Assembly: GCA_022792335.1 (NCBI GenBank)
Contig: JAAWAV010000013.1
Coordinates: 1 to 58,460 of the forward strand
From: Lachnospiraceae bacterium
GTDB taxonomy: Bacteria; Bacillota; Clostridia; Lachnospirales; Lachnospiraceae
DNA: 58,460 nucleotides
Direction: 5' to 3'
Below the pieces are notes generated by a model that was not told where the DNA came from, searched no databases, and saw only the letters and a list, made by a program, of their open reading frames with translations. The position numbers and the translations under genes are program-made. Positions 7,474-15,693 of this stretch are shown here, one piece after another (position 1 is the first letter of the stretch; each line of letters starts with the position of its first letter).

Positions 7474-8253
7474 ATGATGGTCAGAAAACATGGAAAAGAG
7501 CCGTATCATATTGTAGTTTTGCACGGTGGACCGGGAGCTGTAGGTTCGGCATCGGGACTCGCAAGATTGATTTCAAATGAGTTTAGTGTCCTTGAACCGA
7601 TGCAGTCAAAATATACGATTAGAGAGCTGGAAGAAGAGTTAATGATGCAAATTGAAAATAACTGCTCTGGAACAGTTATTTTGGTGGGACATTCCTGGGG
7701 CGCATGGCTGGCAGGCTTGTTTGCGGAAAGATTTCCGGATAAAGTGGAAAAAGTAATTTTGATTGGCTGCGCTCCTTTGGAAGAATCTTACGTTTCTCAG
7801 ATCGGAGAACGAAGAAAAGAAAATATGTCATCTGAGGAAGCGGAAGAGTTTGAGCGGATTCTTCGTCAGATCCAGGAGGGCATTGGAGAAAAGAGGGAAT
7901 CCCTGCAGCAATTAGGGGAGATATGTGACAGAGCGGATGGATACCAGGAAGAAGAATCTTTGAAAGATAAGACAGAAATAAATGGGGAACTGTATGAAAG
8001 AGTCTGGAAGGAAGCAGCCGGATTGCGCAAATCCGGAAAACTGTTAGAAAGATTTTTGAGAATTTCCTGTCCGCTGGTGCTGATTCAGGGAATGGTGGAC
8101 CCACATCCCTTGGAGGGTGTTATCCAGCCACTCAGAGATCGTAATGTGGACATAAAATCATATGTGCTTGATCAATGCGGCCATACTCCGTGGAGAGAGA
8201 AATATGCCAGAGAAGAATTTGCAAAGGTTTTGTTTTCCGAGCTAGAAGGATGA
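7474..8253 (+). CDS. alpha/beta hydrolase
   Basis: A roughly 260-aa serine hydrolase of unknown substrate. Visible features are the oxyanion strand VVLHGGPGAVGSASGL (proline iminopeptidase-like HGGPG), the nucleophile elbow VGHSWGAWLAG (Ser about residue 73), the acid region LVLIQGMVDPHPLEG and the terminal catalytic His in DQCGHTPWREKYA. An acidic helical insert (about residues 100-190) forms the lid. AAGGAGGGC immediately precedes ATGATG, so either ATG (7474 or 7477) may be used; upstream in-frame codons overlap the GNAT gene and are not needed. It is intact and follows the GNAT gene closely. Confidence 0.88.
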   Translation: MMVRKHGKEPYHIVVLHGGPGAVGSASGLARLISNEFSVLEPMQSKYTIRELEEELMMQIENNCSGTVILVGHSWGAWLAGLFAERFPDKVEKVILIGCAPLEESYVSQIGERRKENMSSEEAEEFERILRQIQEGIGEKRESLQQLGEICDRADGYQEEESLKDKTEINGELYERVWKEAAGLRKSGKLLERFLRISCPLVLIQGMVDPHPLEGVIQPLRDRNVDIKSYVLDQCGHTPWREKYAREEFAKVLFSELEG

Positions 8254-8289
8254 GGAACATGAGATTGGAAGATATCAAAATTACTTTAA

Positions 8290-8397
8290 GTGTACAACAG
8301 ATACAGGGCAATTTACTATTTCAGTAAAGAAAGCGTTTCGGCAGCAGGGGATTGGCAGGACGAAGGTTATTTGATGGTGTTAGAGCTGAAGGAATAA
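8290..8397 (+). pseudogene. C-terminal scrap of an unidentified protein
   Basis: An open stretch after a stop codon reads VYNRYRAIYYFSKESVSAAG, then DWQDEGYLMVLELKE and TAA. Composition and ending look like a real protein tail, but I cannot name the family. There is no start codon or ribosome site. It lies between an intact hydrolase and a decayed kinase, in a region full of deletion scars. Confidence 0.25.
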
Positions 8398-8404
8398 GAA
8401 GTCT

Positions 8405-8629
8405 ATGAAAATATTTATTTAATAGGCGGAACGATGGGAGGCGGAAAAACGACTGCAAAAGGACGTGGATGCAGATATCCGGTCAACGGATGCGATTCAG
8501 AAAAGCATTGACAGGATTGGTTTATATGAGGGGGTGGATACAGAAAAAATAGACGTTTCTCATATCACACCGAAGTAAGTAGTGGAAAGAATTATAAACA
8601 GGATAGCAGGGAAAGAAGAAAACCCTTGA
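8405..8629 (+). pseudogene. P-loop nucleoside/shikimate-type kinase remnant with internal deletion
   Basis: Two pieces of one protein are joined out of frame. The first, NIYLIGGTMGGGKTT, is an N-terminal strand plus Walker A; its ATG is one base out of frame, as if an A was lost from the AAAA run. The second, KDVDADIRSTDAIQKSIDRI then GLYEGVDTEKIDVSHITPK, is a C-terminal part. It is cut by TAA (8576) where the family has a codon continuing into VVERIINRI, which still follows the stop. About 100 residues between the pieces are gone. Small AAA/P-loop kinases of this build are common in Lachnospiraceae; this copy cannot work. Confidence 0.55.
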
Positions 8630-8672
8630 AGTCATTTGATTTTCAGATACAGGATATTATTGAGAGGAAAAT

Positions 8673-9224
8673 ATGAACCATACGACTTTTCATGCAGAAG
8701 AATATGATAAGAAAATCAAACAGACACTTCCGTACTATCAGGATTTTTATGAACAGGTAACGGATATTTTGGACGTGATGGGAAAGGTAAAGGTATGTTG
8801 GTTAGATATTGGATGTGGAACAGGGAAAATGTATGAAGCAGCGCAACGTAGGGCGCCCATACAGGAGTTTGTGTTCGCAGACATTTCAGAAAAAATGCTG
8901 GAGTTGTCAAAAAGCAGGTTCAGAGCAGAAGGGAACCAGTTTAAAATAAGGAGGAACGGTGTGTTTTTTACTTTTGAGAACATACGCCCGAACAGTGAAG
9001 TTGGGAAACAAATTGCTTTGCAAAGATGGACGAAATACCAGATAGAACATGGGAAGAGTCAGAAAGAAGCAGATGAACACAAAAAAAGATATGAGAGAGG
9101 GTATTATCCGATTCGGATAGAGTCACACCTGGAAATGATGAGAAGATGCGGGTTTCAGTCAGTGGAGCTGATCTGGATGTCTTATATGCAGGCCGGATTT
9201 ATGGGAATAAAAGGAGGAAACTGA
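8673..9224 (+). CDS. SAM-dependent methyltransferase lacking its central strand region
   Basis: The N-terminus holds motif I, VCWLDIGCGTGKMYEAA (about residues 41-57), and motif II, EFVFADISEKML. The C-terminus holds RIESHLEMMRRCGFQSVELI then WMSYMQAGFMGIK, as in class I methyltransferases of about 220-240 aa. This one is 183 aa. Directly after EGNQFK the sequence jumps to IRRNGVFFTFENI, skipping the stretch that normally carries motif IV (DVV...) and the following helix. The frame is kept and the ATG has AGAGG upstream, so a protein may be made, but an internal deletion of about 50 residues probably abolishes activity. Confidence 0.7.
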   Translation: MNHTTFHAEEYDKKIKQTLPYYQDFYEQVTDILDVMGKVKVCWLDIGCGTGKMYEAAQRRAPIQEFVFADISEKMLELSKSRFRAEGNQFKIRRNGVFFTFENIRPNSEVGKQIALQRWTKYQIEHGKSQKEADEHKKRYERGYYPIRIESHLEMMRRCGFQSVELIWMSYMQAGFMGIKGGN

Positions 9225-9421
9225 AAGAGGTCTATGGGGAGGAAAATGCCCTGAGAGGAGCTGGAAAGGAAATAGAATGTCAACCATATCATGACTGAAA
9301 AATACAGAAAAAAGGCAGTTACAGAATGCTCTTCCCTTTCTGAAAATAAGGACAGACATTCAAGAAACATATTGCCTGGCTGGCAGGGCTCCCCAGGAGC
9401 CATAGAAACAGGCTCCGAGGA

Positions 9422-9622
9422 GATTTCTCCGGCAAGTCCCGTGCTGAGAATGAAAAATTCCCCACATATCGATGCCTTATCCAGAATCATGGAGGTACAT
9501 CCGGTTTCATATTTCGCAGTTGCAGCAAGGTCTAGAGCGCTTTGTACGTCTGTAATTAAAAGTTCTTTTTCTGAAACCCATGCAAGATGGGTTCCGTTTT
9601 TCTCTAATTGATGAATGGTCAT
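9422..9622 (-). pseudogene. DUF4180 protein, N-terminal half only
   Basis: The frame starts with a strong ribosome site (AAGGAGGCC) and reads MTIHQLEKNGTHLAWVSEKE, followed by LLITDVQSALDLAATAKYET, then the DUF4180 hallmark DKASICGEFFILSTGLAGEI. At that point the family sequence ends and unrelated sequence follows; the second half of the roughly 110-120-aa domain is missing. Function of DUF4180 is unknown. The open frame continues to 9182, but that part is hydrophobic junk antisense to the methyltransferase end. Confidence 0.6.
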
Positions 9623-10241
9623 TTTGGTGGCCTCCTTTTTAAATTGTTCAATAAAAAGACCACATAAGCAAAGAAATTCTTTACCGATGTCTTAAACGTC
9701 AATCTATTTGCCAGCCACACGGATACAGCATAAGAAGCGTCTATATCCGTGAGTGAAATTCATGGATAGAACGCTAACGATCTGCCACTTCCCTTAAGTT
9801 GGTGAATAGATTCCTGTACATACCTGTTTACCTGCCTTTTTTGTATGTCCACTAACTTATCATGGTTTTCTGGAATTGTCAACAGGATATGGATCGCTGT
9901 GGAAGGTGAACGAAAACTCTCTATTGTATGTTTAAGTATAGCAATCCGCTTTTTCAAATGGGAGTGATTTGAGAGAGAGGGTGATTCTGTTTCTCCTTCT
10001 ACCTTTATAATACAATAAAGTGGATGATAGTTACAGGTTTGATAGGTGTTTTTTAGATATAATATAGACCTGTGACTTTGGAAGGTCCTACCATACACAG
10101 TCACCTTTGAAGAGAATAGTTTCTCGATTAGTAAATGTTGCTCCCCATGGGAAAGGGCATCAGTCAGAAAGGACGGGTGCCTTTTGCATGGGAAAGAACA
10201 TTTGCATGTGCCTGGAGCAGATCACCCCAACAGGTTAGGAA
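9623..10241. other. gene-poor spacer
   Basis: No coding region I trust. A 114-codon minus frame (9760-10104) lacks a ribosome site and resembles nothing. An inverted repeat CACGGATA ... TATCCGTG lies near 9716-9751. A small hairpin GGCATC/GGGTGCC (10156-10181) followed by TTTT could be a weak terminator or part of a larger RNA extending to about 10316. Confidence 0.4.
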
Positions 10242-10316
10242 CGACTCATAGGATTTTCTGAACTGGGAAACCACCACGAGGGGCCAGGCAGTGCATCCGT
10301 TCAGGCATGAGGATCG
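10242..10316 (+). ncRNA. candidate structured RNA element, class unknown
   Basis: Nested complementary arms lie in one stretch: CGACTCAT (10242-10249) with ATGAG-ga-TCG (10307-10316), then CTGAAC (10258-10263) with GTTCAG (10299-10304). Inside these is a TGG-GAAA-CCA hairpin with a GNRA loop (10264-10273) and a G-rich segment GAGGGGCCAGG. It ends about 30 bases before a strong promoter for the hybrid kinase, so it is not in that gene's leader. I could not match it to tRNA, 6S, SRP, RNase P or a riboswitch class I know. A GNRA loop on the plus strand favours plus-strand transcription. Confidence 0.4.
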
Positions 10317-10347
10317 AATAAAGAACAGAAATAACAGCCTGCAAGAA

Positions 10348-10376
10348 TGGACATATGAACTATTTTTTGTTATAAT
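10348..10376 (+). promoter_or_regulatory. sigma-A promoter of the hybrid histidine kinase
   Basis: TGGACA, 17 bases, TATAAT: close to the housekeeping consensus. Transcription would start near 10383, leaving a leader of about 165 bases before the kinase start at 10550. Confidence 0.7.
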
Positions 10377-10549
10377 GCAGGGGATCTATTTGCTGGAGAA
10401 ATTTGCGGCGGATCGGATTGTATGAGAATAAAGCAGAACTGTATCAATATTCTGAAAGGAAATAAAGCTTTCTGGAGAGGAGCATTTTCGTATCAGATTT
10501 GTGGGTGCAGTGATTATGGCCGGAAGGTGGCCTATATGGAGGGCAGAGT

Positions 10550-13129
10550 ATGGATTATCCAAAAGGACGTTTTGAACGGGCTGGCGAAAGTGCGCCGGGA
10601 GCCGAGGGCCATGAGCAGCACCATGGTATGCGGAGCGTTCAGAATCTGGAGGCCGTCATCAATGAGGGGCTTCGCATCGCCCTTCTGGAAGAAACCCCAG
10701 ATCAGTCGCTGGAGGTGTTGCTGGAACACCTGGGAAAAGCGCTGAACGGGGAGCGAACCTATATATTTGAGCAGAACGAGTCCGGTGGAGACGACAACAC
10801 CTACGAGTGGGTAGCGGAAGGGGTAGAGCCGGAAAAAGAAAATCTTCAAAACGTTCCCCCGCAGGTATGCGCAAGCTGGTATCAGAATTTCGGCATTGGC
10901 AAGCATATCGTCATTGAGGATCTGGAAGAGATTCGGGAGACTGAGCCGCTTCAGTATGAGAATTTGAAGCGTCAGAGCATCCATTCTCTTGTGGTGGTTC
11001 CCCTTTATGACAGCAAAAAGCTCATCGGCTTTTACGGTGTGGACAATCCGCCTGTGAAGTTATTGGAATATGCGTCGAATATGCTCCAGACAGCGGCATA
11101 TTTTATCGTATCCTCCCTGAAACGTCGCAACCTGGTCCGCGAGCTTCAAAAGCGGAGCTATAATGTTCTTCACGCTCTCAGCGTAGACTATCTGGGCATC
11201 TATCAGGTAAACTTCGACACAGGCGAATGTGAAATATACAGAGACAGTGAACAGATGAGTATGGATTGGGCCGGTAATTTTAAGGGCGGCTATCAGACGG
11301 CTATGGAGCGGTATATTTCCCGGTATGTGGTTCCCCAGGATCAAGGACGCCTCCGTGCCGTGACAAAAAAAGAATATGTGCTCTCCCAGTTTAAGACGAA
11401 GAAGAAGTTCTATGTCCGCTATCAGGTGAAAGACAGTTCTCATGGGTTAAAACATCTGGAAATTCATTTTTCCTCCACAGAGAAAGAAAACAGTGCGATT
11501 TTTGCTCTGCGGGATGTCAATGCCGTGGTGGAACAGGAAGAGAAGTACAAGGTGGAGACCAGGCAGAGCATGGAGGACATTCTGGAAGGGGCCAGAACCG
11601 GTATTTGGACGATCGAGCTGGAAGAGGGATACCCGCCGAGGATGTATGCAGACCGAACCATGCGGATCCTCTTGGGAGTACCGGAGGAGATTGGACCGGA
11701 GGAGTGCTACCAGCGCTGGTTTGAAAACATTGAGCCGGACTACGTGGAGATGGTACAGGGAGCGGTGGGGGAGATATTGGAAACAGGGCGGTCCGAGGTG
11801 ATTTACCCCTGGAACCATCCAAAGCTGGGGAAAATATATGTCCGTTGCGGCGGTGTGCCGGATAAAACATTCAAAAAACCAGGCGCATGCCTGAATGGAT
11901 ATCATCAGGACATCACAGAGACCATGATGACAAGAAAAAAACAGGAACAGGCCATCATGGAGCTGTTAGAGAAGGTCAGACGGGCAAATTCGGCAAAGGG
12001 CGAATTTATTTCTCATATGTCCCACGATCTCCGTACACCTATCAATGGCATCCTGGGAATGCTGGATATCCTAGAGAAAATCCAGAATGATCCGGAGATG
12101 CAGAGAGAGTGCCGGAAGAAAATTCGTGTATCAGCAGAGCATCTGTTGTCCTTGGTTGACGACGTACTTCAGATCAGCAAGCTGGAGAGCAGAAGATCGG
12201 CAGTGGTGGAGGAACCGTTTGATCTTCATGATATATTGGAAAATTGTCTCTTGATTTTATCTGCCCAGGCGGAGGAGATGGGAATCCGACTGGAGATGGA
12301 GGCGGATGACCTGCAGCACAGCAGACTGATAGGAAATCCCTTGCACTTGAAGCAAATCTTAATGAATATCATCGATAATGCTCTCAAATATAATCGGCCT
12401 CAGGGTTCCGTATTTATTCAGGTAAAGGAGACCGCCTGTCAGGATGGGACTGCATACTACCGGTTTACGGTTGAAGATACTGGAATTGGTATCGGGGAAG
12501 ATTTTAAAAAGCATATTTTTGAGCCTTTTACCCAAGAACACCAGGGTGCAAGGACTAACTATAATGGTGTTGGCCTTGGCATGTCTATTGTGAAGAAACT
12601 GGTCGATCAGATGAAAGGGACCATTGAGATAGACAGTCAGATCGACAGAGGAAGTGTATTTCAGCTCACTTTGCCCATGCAGATCGACGAGGTGCGTATG
12701 ACGCCGCCTGCAGATGAAGAACGACAGAACTTGCAGGACGATGTTGCCGGAATGCGAGTCCTTTTGGTGGAGGATAATGAAATCAACTGTGAAATCGTGG
12801 AGTTTATGCTTAGGGAGGCGGGCGCAGAGGTCATGACTGCAAATGACGGAAAAGCTGCGGTAGATACCTTCATAGCCTCTGCTCCAGGAACCTTTGACTG
12901 CGTACTCATGGATTTGATGATGCCGGTTATGAGTGGATATGAGGCGACCCGTGTGATTCGCGGTCTGAACCGTCCGGACGCAAAAGCTGTCCCCATCATA
13001 GCGTTGTCGGCGAATGCGTTTGAAGAGGACGTGGCGATGGCAAAAGACGCCGGAATGAATGAACATTTGGCGAAGCCGGTGGATATCAAGAAAATGTTCC
13101 AGGTCATGCGCCAGCTAAGCCGGCGATAG
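10550..13129 (+). CDS. cytosolic hybrid sensor histidine kinase (GAF-PAS-HisKA-HATPase-REC)
   Basis: An 859-aa protein without membrane segments, so it senses something inside the cell. Order: GAF-like domain (about residues 35-190), a linker/PAS-like domain (about 200-325), a PAS domain (about 335-455), HisKA with SHMSHDLRTPINGILGM (phospho-acceptor His about 492), HATPase with N-box NIIDNALKYN and G-boxes VEDTGIGIG and GVGLGMSIV, then a receiver domain MRVLLVEDNEINCEIVEF with phospho-acceptor Asp about 788 (VLMDLMMPVMSGYEA). GGAGGGCAGAGT lies in front of the chosen ATG. No HPt or DNA-binding output is encoded beside it, so its partner is elsewhere. Confidence 0.93.
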   Translation: MDYPKGRFERAGESAPGAEGHEQHHGMRSVQNLEAVINEGLRIALLEETPDQSLEVLLEHLGKALNGERTYIFEQNESGGDDNTYEWVAEGVEPEKENLQNVPPQVCASWYQNFGIGKHIVIEDLEEIRETEPLQYENLKRQSIHSLVVVPLYDSKKLIGFYGVDNPPVKLLEYASNMLQTAAYFIVSSLKRRNLVRELQKRSYNVLHALSVDYLGIYQVNFDTGECEIYRDSEQMSMDWAGNFKGGYQTAMERYISRYVVPQDQGRLRAVTKKEYVLSQFKTKKKFYVRYQVKDSSHGLKHLEIHFSSTEKENSAIFALRDVNAVVEQEEKYKVETRQSMEDILEGARTGIWTIELEEGYPPRMYADRTMRILLGVPEEIGPEECYQRWFENIEPDYVEMVQGAVGEILETGRSEVIYPWNHPKLGKIYVRCGGVPDKTFKKPGACLNGYHQDITETMMTRKKQEQAIMELLEKVRRANSAKGEFISHMSHDLRTPINGILGMLDILEKIQNDPEMQRECRKKIRVSAEHLLSLVDDVLQISKLESRRSAVVEEPFDLHDILENCLLILSAQAEEMGIRLEMEADDLQHSRLIGNPLHLKQILMNIIDNALKYNRPQGSVFIQVKETACQDGTAYYRFTVEDTGIGIGEDFKKHIFEPFTQEHQGARTNYNGVGLGMSIVKKLVDQMKGTIEIDSQIDRGSVFQLTLPMQIDEVRMTPPADEERQNLQDDVAGMRVLLVEDNEINCEIVEFMLREAGAEVMTANDGKAAVDTFIASAPGTFDCVLMDLMMPVMSGYEATRVIRGLNRPDAKAVPIIALSANAFEEDVAMAKDAGMNEHLAKPVDIKKMFQVMRQLSRR

Positions 13130-13304
13130 GAACAGAAGCTTGTTTTCATATGAGAGGGGGCTACCGGTTTATAGTCTGCTTCCAAAGGCGCGATTACTTC
13201 CGGGTTTGGTGATATCCAAGTACACGGTAAGGGCCGGGAGTTGCCCCTCCCCAAGGAGCCCGGCGCCGAGGAAACTTAAGGCTCGTCTATCGGCATATAG
13301 GTAT

Positions 13305-13651
13305 TCAGATATTCGGAGATTTTTTCCATGTATTTTGTATATCTTTTGTTGTTTCTGCATCATCGCTCTTATCGCTGCTGGTGAATCCGCCTGGATGGAG
13401 GTAGACTACCAGACCATAGCTCTTTTTGCCATGTCGGCGAGAACATAAAGCTCAAACTGATTGGCCTTTCCATCCCCATAGGAAAGGCCCAGGTAGCTTG
13501 TCCCCACAGAACTGTCCCAAGGAGCGGTATAGTTTCCTCCAAATGGATCCACTTTCATCTTTAGAATAGCGGATATGGCAAAGGTTGCAATAAAAGTACC
13601 TACATAGATACCCCCCCACATCATTTTCCTTCTTGTCCTTTCTTTTTTCAT
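13305..13651 (-). pseudogene. alpha/beta hydrolase (esterase/lipase-like), frameshifted and truncated
   Basis: The first 75 residues (MKKERTRRKMMWGGIYVGTF, a membrane anchor, then DPFGGNYTAPWDSSVGTSYL and QFELYVLADMA) are the start of an anchored lipase-like protein. At about 13420 the frame must shift by one to continue as YGLVVYLHPGGFTSSDKSDD, the oxyanion-hole strand with HPGG. A stop at 13305-13307 soon follows. The nucleophile elbow and the remaining roughly 200 residues are missing. A minus-strand ribosome site is not obvious. A dead gene fragment is the simplest reading. Confidence 0.6.
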
Positions 13652-13763
13652 AAGAAATTTCCCCTAAATAGCGTGCGCCCAATAACAGGTTTATCACGGC
13701 CCGCACCGTCAGCTACCCAAGAACAGCAGCGATAATGATAATCATAACTAAAATAAAAATGCG

Positions 13764-13976
13764 ATGGATAGGCGAAGTATGTTCCATTTACTGGAAGAAA
13801 TGGCAAAAGTACGAAATGATTCTTTTAAAGCTGTACACATTCAGACAAGAGAAGAAGCCCGGAACGCGCCGCCCCCCTTTACCACATTCTCTCTTTTTTA
13901 TGACGGTGAGTTTATCACACATGAAATTTTATCGGAAAAGAAATTTAAGAAAATTTTGACAAGCAAAGGATTATAA
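13764..13976 (+). pseudogene. C-terminal fragment of a GNAT/YoaP-like protein
   Basis: The 70-codon frame reads MDRRSMFHLLEEMAKVRNDS, then REEARNAPPPFTTFSLFYDG and EFITHEILSEKKFKKIL. The run from EEARNAP through F-YDGEF matches the C-terminal YoaP-type domain found after a GNAT domain, a thioredoxin-like tail with TFSLFYNG. The acetyltransferase part (about 150 residues) is absent and the frame has no good ribosome site, so it is a leftover. Confidence 0.5.
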
Positions 13977-14071
13977 AATAGCGGGGCGAGTAAAATAGTA
14001 GAAATCTGCTGATATAAAGTCAAAATGCAGAGGATAGCGCTTGCTCTTTTTTGTCAGGAGGATTTGGATAT

Positions 14072-14665
14072 ATGATATTTCAGGCGGGTGGCGTATTTGT
14101 GTTACTGGCTTTTTATGGGATTTATTTTGGAAAAGCTATGGCGCAGAGAAGAAAGGGAATCCGGACAGACCAAATTGCAAGAGGAAAGAAAAGAGGGGCC
14201 TTATTTTGGACGGAATTGCTGATGAAGGTAGCAACTTACCTGATCGTTTGTGTAGAGAGTATCAGCGTGATACGGAATTTTACCTCGTTGCCTTCTTGCT
14301 TTAGATGGATGGGACTATCCGTCTCATTTTTGGGAGTGACGATTTTTGGGATATCTGTATATACCATGAGGGATAGCTGGAGGGCTGGCATTCCGGAAAA
14401 TGACCGTACAGAATTTGTAACCACAGGGATCTATGGATGGAGCCGGAATCCGGCGTTTCTTGGATTTGATCTTACCTATATAGGCCTGCTTTTTCTGTTT
14501 TTCAATCCGGTATTGCTGGTATGTACCTGTTTCGCGATGCTGATGCTGCATTTACAGATCTTGCAGGAAGAAAGATTCCTTGAAACAGTATTTGGCAGAG
14601 AATATGAAATTTATAAAAAACGTGTCAGGAGATATTTGGGGAAAACACGAAACACCGGAGCCTGA
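14072..14665 (+). CDS. isoprenylcysteine carboxyl methyltransferase-like membrane protein
   Basis: A roughly 197-aa protein with about five hydrophobic segments and the ICMT/PEMT-type C-terminal signature: TGIYGWSRNPAFLGFDL (about residues 125-141) and EERFLETVFGREYEIYKKRV. In the family these residues bind SAM at the membrane face. Bacterial members act on lipids or small thiols; the substrate here is unknown. The ATG at 14072 follows CAGGAGG at good spacing; a TTG at 14051 is in frame but less likely. It stands alone between the remnant region and the CAT-like gene. Confidence 0.8.
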   Translation: MIFQAGGVFVLLAFYGIYFGKAMAQRRKGIRTDQIARGKKRGALFWTELLMKVATYLIVCVESISVIRNFTSLPSCFRWMGLSVSFLGVTIFGISVYTMRDSWRAGIPENDRTEFVTTGIYGWSRNPAFLGFDLTYIGLLFLFFNPVLLVCTCFAMLMLHLQILQEERFLETVFGREYEIYKKRVRRYLGKTRNTGA

Positions 14666-14817
14666 GTGGAACAATCTGGCAGGTAAAGAGAGTGCGCGAA
14701 AATGCCACGACGGCGCTCATCATCGTCTGCAAAAAGGCTGACTTCCTTTGTGGGAATAGGCGTCGTAGCCCTGTGACGGTTGTACTTTTTGAGAAGTATC
14801 TGTCAAAAAGTGCAGTC

Positions 14818-14845
14818 TTGCGGAATGATATTTCGGCGTTATAAT
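14818..14845 (+). promoter_or_regulatory. promoter of the CAT-like gene
   Basis: TTGCGG, 16 bases, TATAAT. The -10 box is perfect and the -35 box weaker. A start near 14852 would leave a leader of about 110 bases to the ATG at 14965. Confidence 0.55.
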
Positions 14846-14964
14846 AGAGGTATGGAAAACAGAGAAGCTTTGTGTGAGCGGAATGGTACTATTCCTGGCG
14901 TATGCCGTCTGTACCCGTAGCGGGTGGCAGTAGAAAAGAAACAAAACGAAAGGAAGAATCGAAA

Positions 14965-15588
14965 ATGAATACCTATCGAGTGATAGACGAAAGACACTGG
15001 GAACGGGCTATGCATTGTATGATTTTCCGGGAGAGCGTGGAGCCTGCATTTTGTGTGACTTTTGAGATTGACATTACTGATTTTCGAAAGAAGATTAAGA
15101 AACAGAATCTTTCTTTTACGCTTGCCATGGTATATGCTGTATGCAAATGTGCAAATGAAATAGAAGCGTTCCGGTATCGTTTTCTGGACGGGAAGGTGGT
15201 TCTTTTTGATCATATTGATACGGCCTTTACTTATCTGAAGCAGGATACGGAGTTATTTAAAGTGGTAAATGTACCGCTTCAGGGAACTATCCAGGAGTAT
15301 GTAGAAGCAGCGGGGAAAGTAGCCGGGGAACAGAAAGAATATTTTACCGGTCCGCTTGGAACGGATGTGTTTCAGTGCTCTCCCATGCCATGGCTGAGCT
15401 ATACGCACATTTCTCATACCAATTCCGGCAAAAAGGATCAGGCGACGCCACTGTTTGACTGGGGAAAATATTATGAAAAAGGCGGACGGATTGTGATGCC
15501 TATCTCTGTTCAGGCGCATCATTCTTTTGTGGACGGGATACATATGGGACAGTTTGCAGAGAGACTCCAGAAGTATATGGACGAGTAA
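14965..15588 (+). CDS. chloramphenicol acetyltransferase-like protein
   Basis: A 207-aa protein of the CAT superfamily, which transfers acetyl groups from acetyl-CoA to hydroxyls in a trimeric enzyme. Family features: the start YRVIDERHWERAMHCMIF, the strand AFCVTFEIDITDF, FTLAMVYAVCKCANEIEAFR, and the catalytic motif VQAHHSFVDGIHMGQF (HHxxxDG, His about residue 186). CatA proteins are about 215-220 aa, so this is slightly short but complete. Chromosomal CAT-like proteins in clostridia often do not give resistance; the true substrate is unproven. I start at 14965 after AAGGAAGAATCG; upstream in-frame codons are unlikely. Confidence 0.85.
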   Translation: MNTYRVIDERHWERAMHCMIFRESVEPAFCVTFEIDITDFRKKIKKQNLSFTLAMVYAVCKCANEIEAFRYRFLDGKVVLFDHIDTAFTYLKQDTELFKVVNVPLQGTIQEYVEAAGKVAGEQKEYFTGPLGTDVFQCSPMPWLSYTHISHTNSGKKDQATPLFDWGKYYEKGGRIVMPISVQAHHSFVDGIHMGQFAERLQKYMDE

Positions 15589-15693
15589 GGATGCCGCTTG
15601 ACAATGTGTATCTGTCCAATTGGACGTACAGTTTTTGGATAATAGCCGCAAATACTCAACCGTATATCAGGCGGCGTACAGGAAGGGGATCAG

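Noticed and set aside
7676-8104. 142-codon minus ORF opposite the alpha/beta hydrolase
   Set aside because: Complete shadow of an intact hydrolase with catalytic motifs; proline/leucine-rich antisense composition.
9760-10104. 114-codon minus-strand ORF between the DUF4180 remnant and the candidate RNA
   Set aside because: No ribosome site, no family resemblance, odd composition (many His, Tyr, Ser), and nothing beside it suggests an operon.
10242-10316. ZTP riboswitch
   Set aside because: The GGGAAACCACC piece resembles the ZTP aptamer hairpin, but the surrounding conserved segments and the downstream CCGCCTGGGC element are missing and a promoter separates it from the next gene.
15614-15625. 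GTCCAATTGGAC palindrome before polC
   Set aside because: Only 12 bases with no flanking symmetry; no convincing promoter around it, so not called as an operator.
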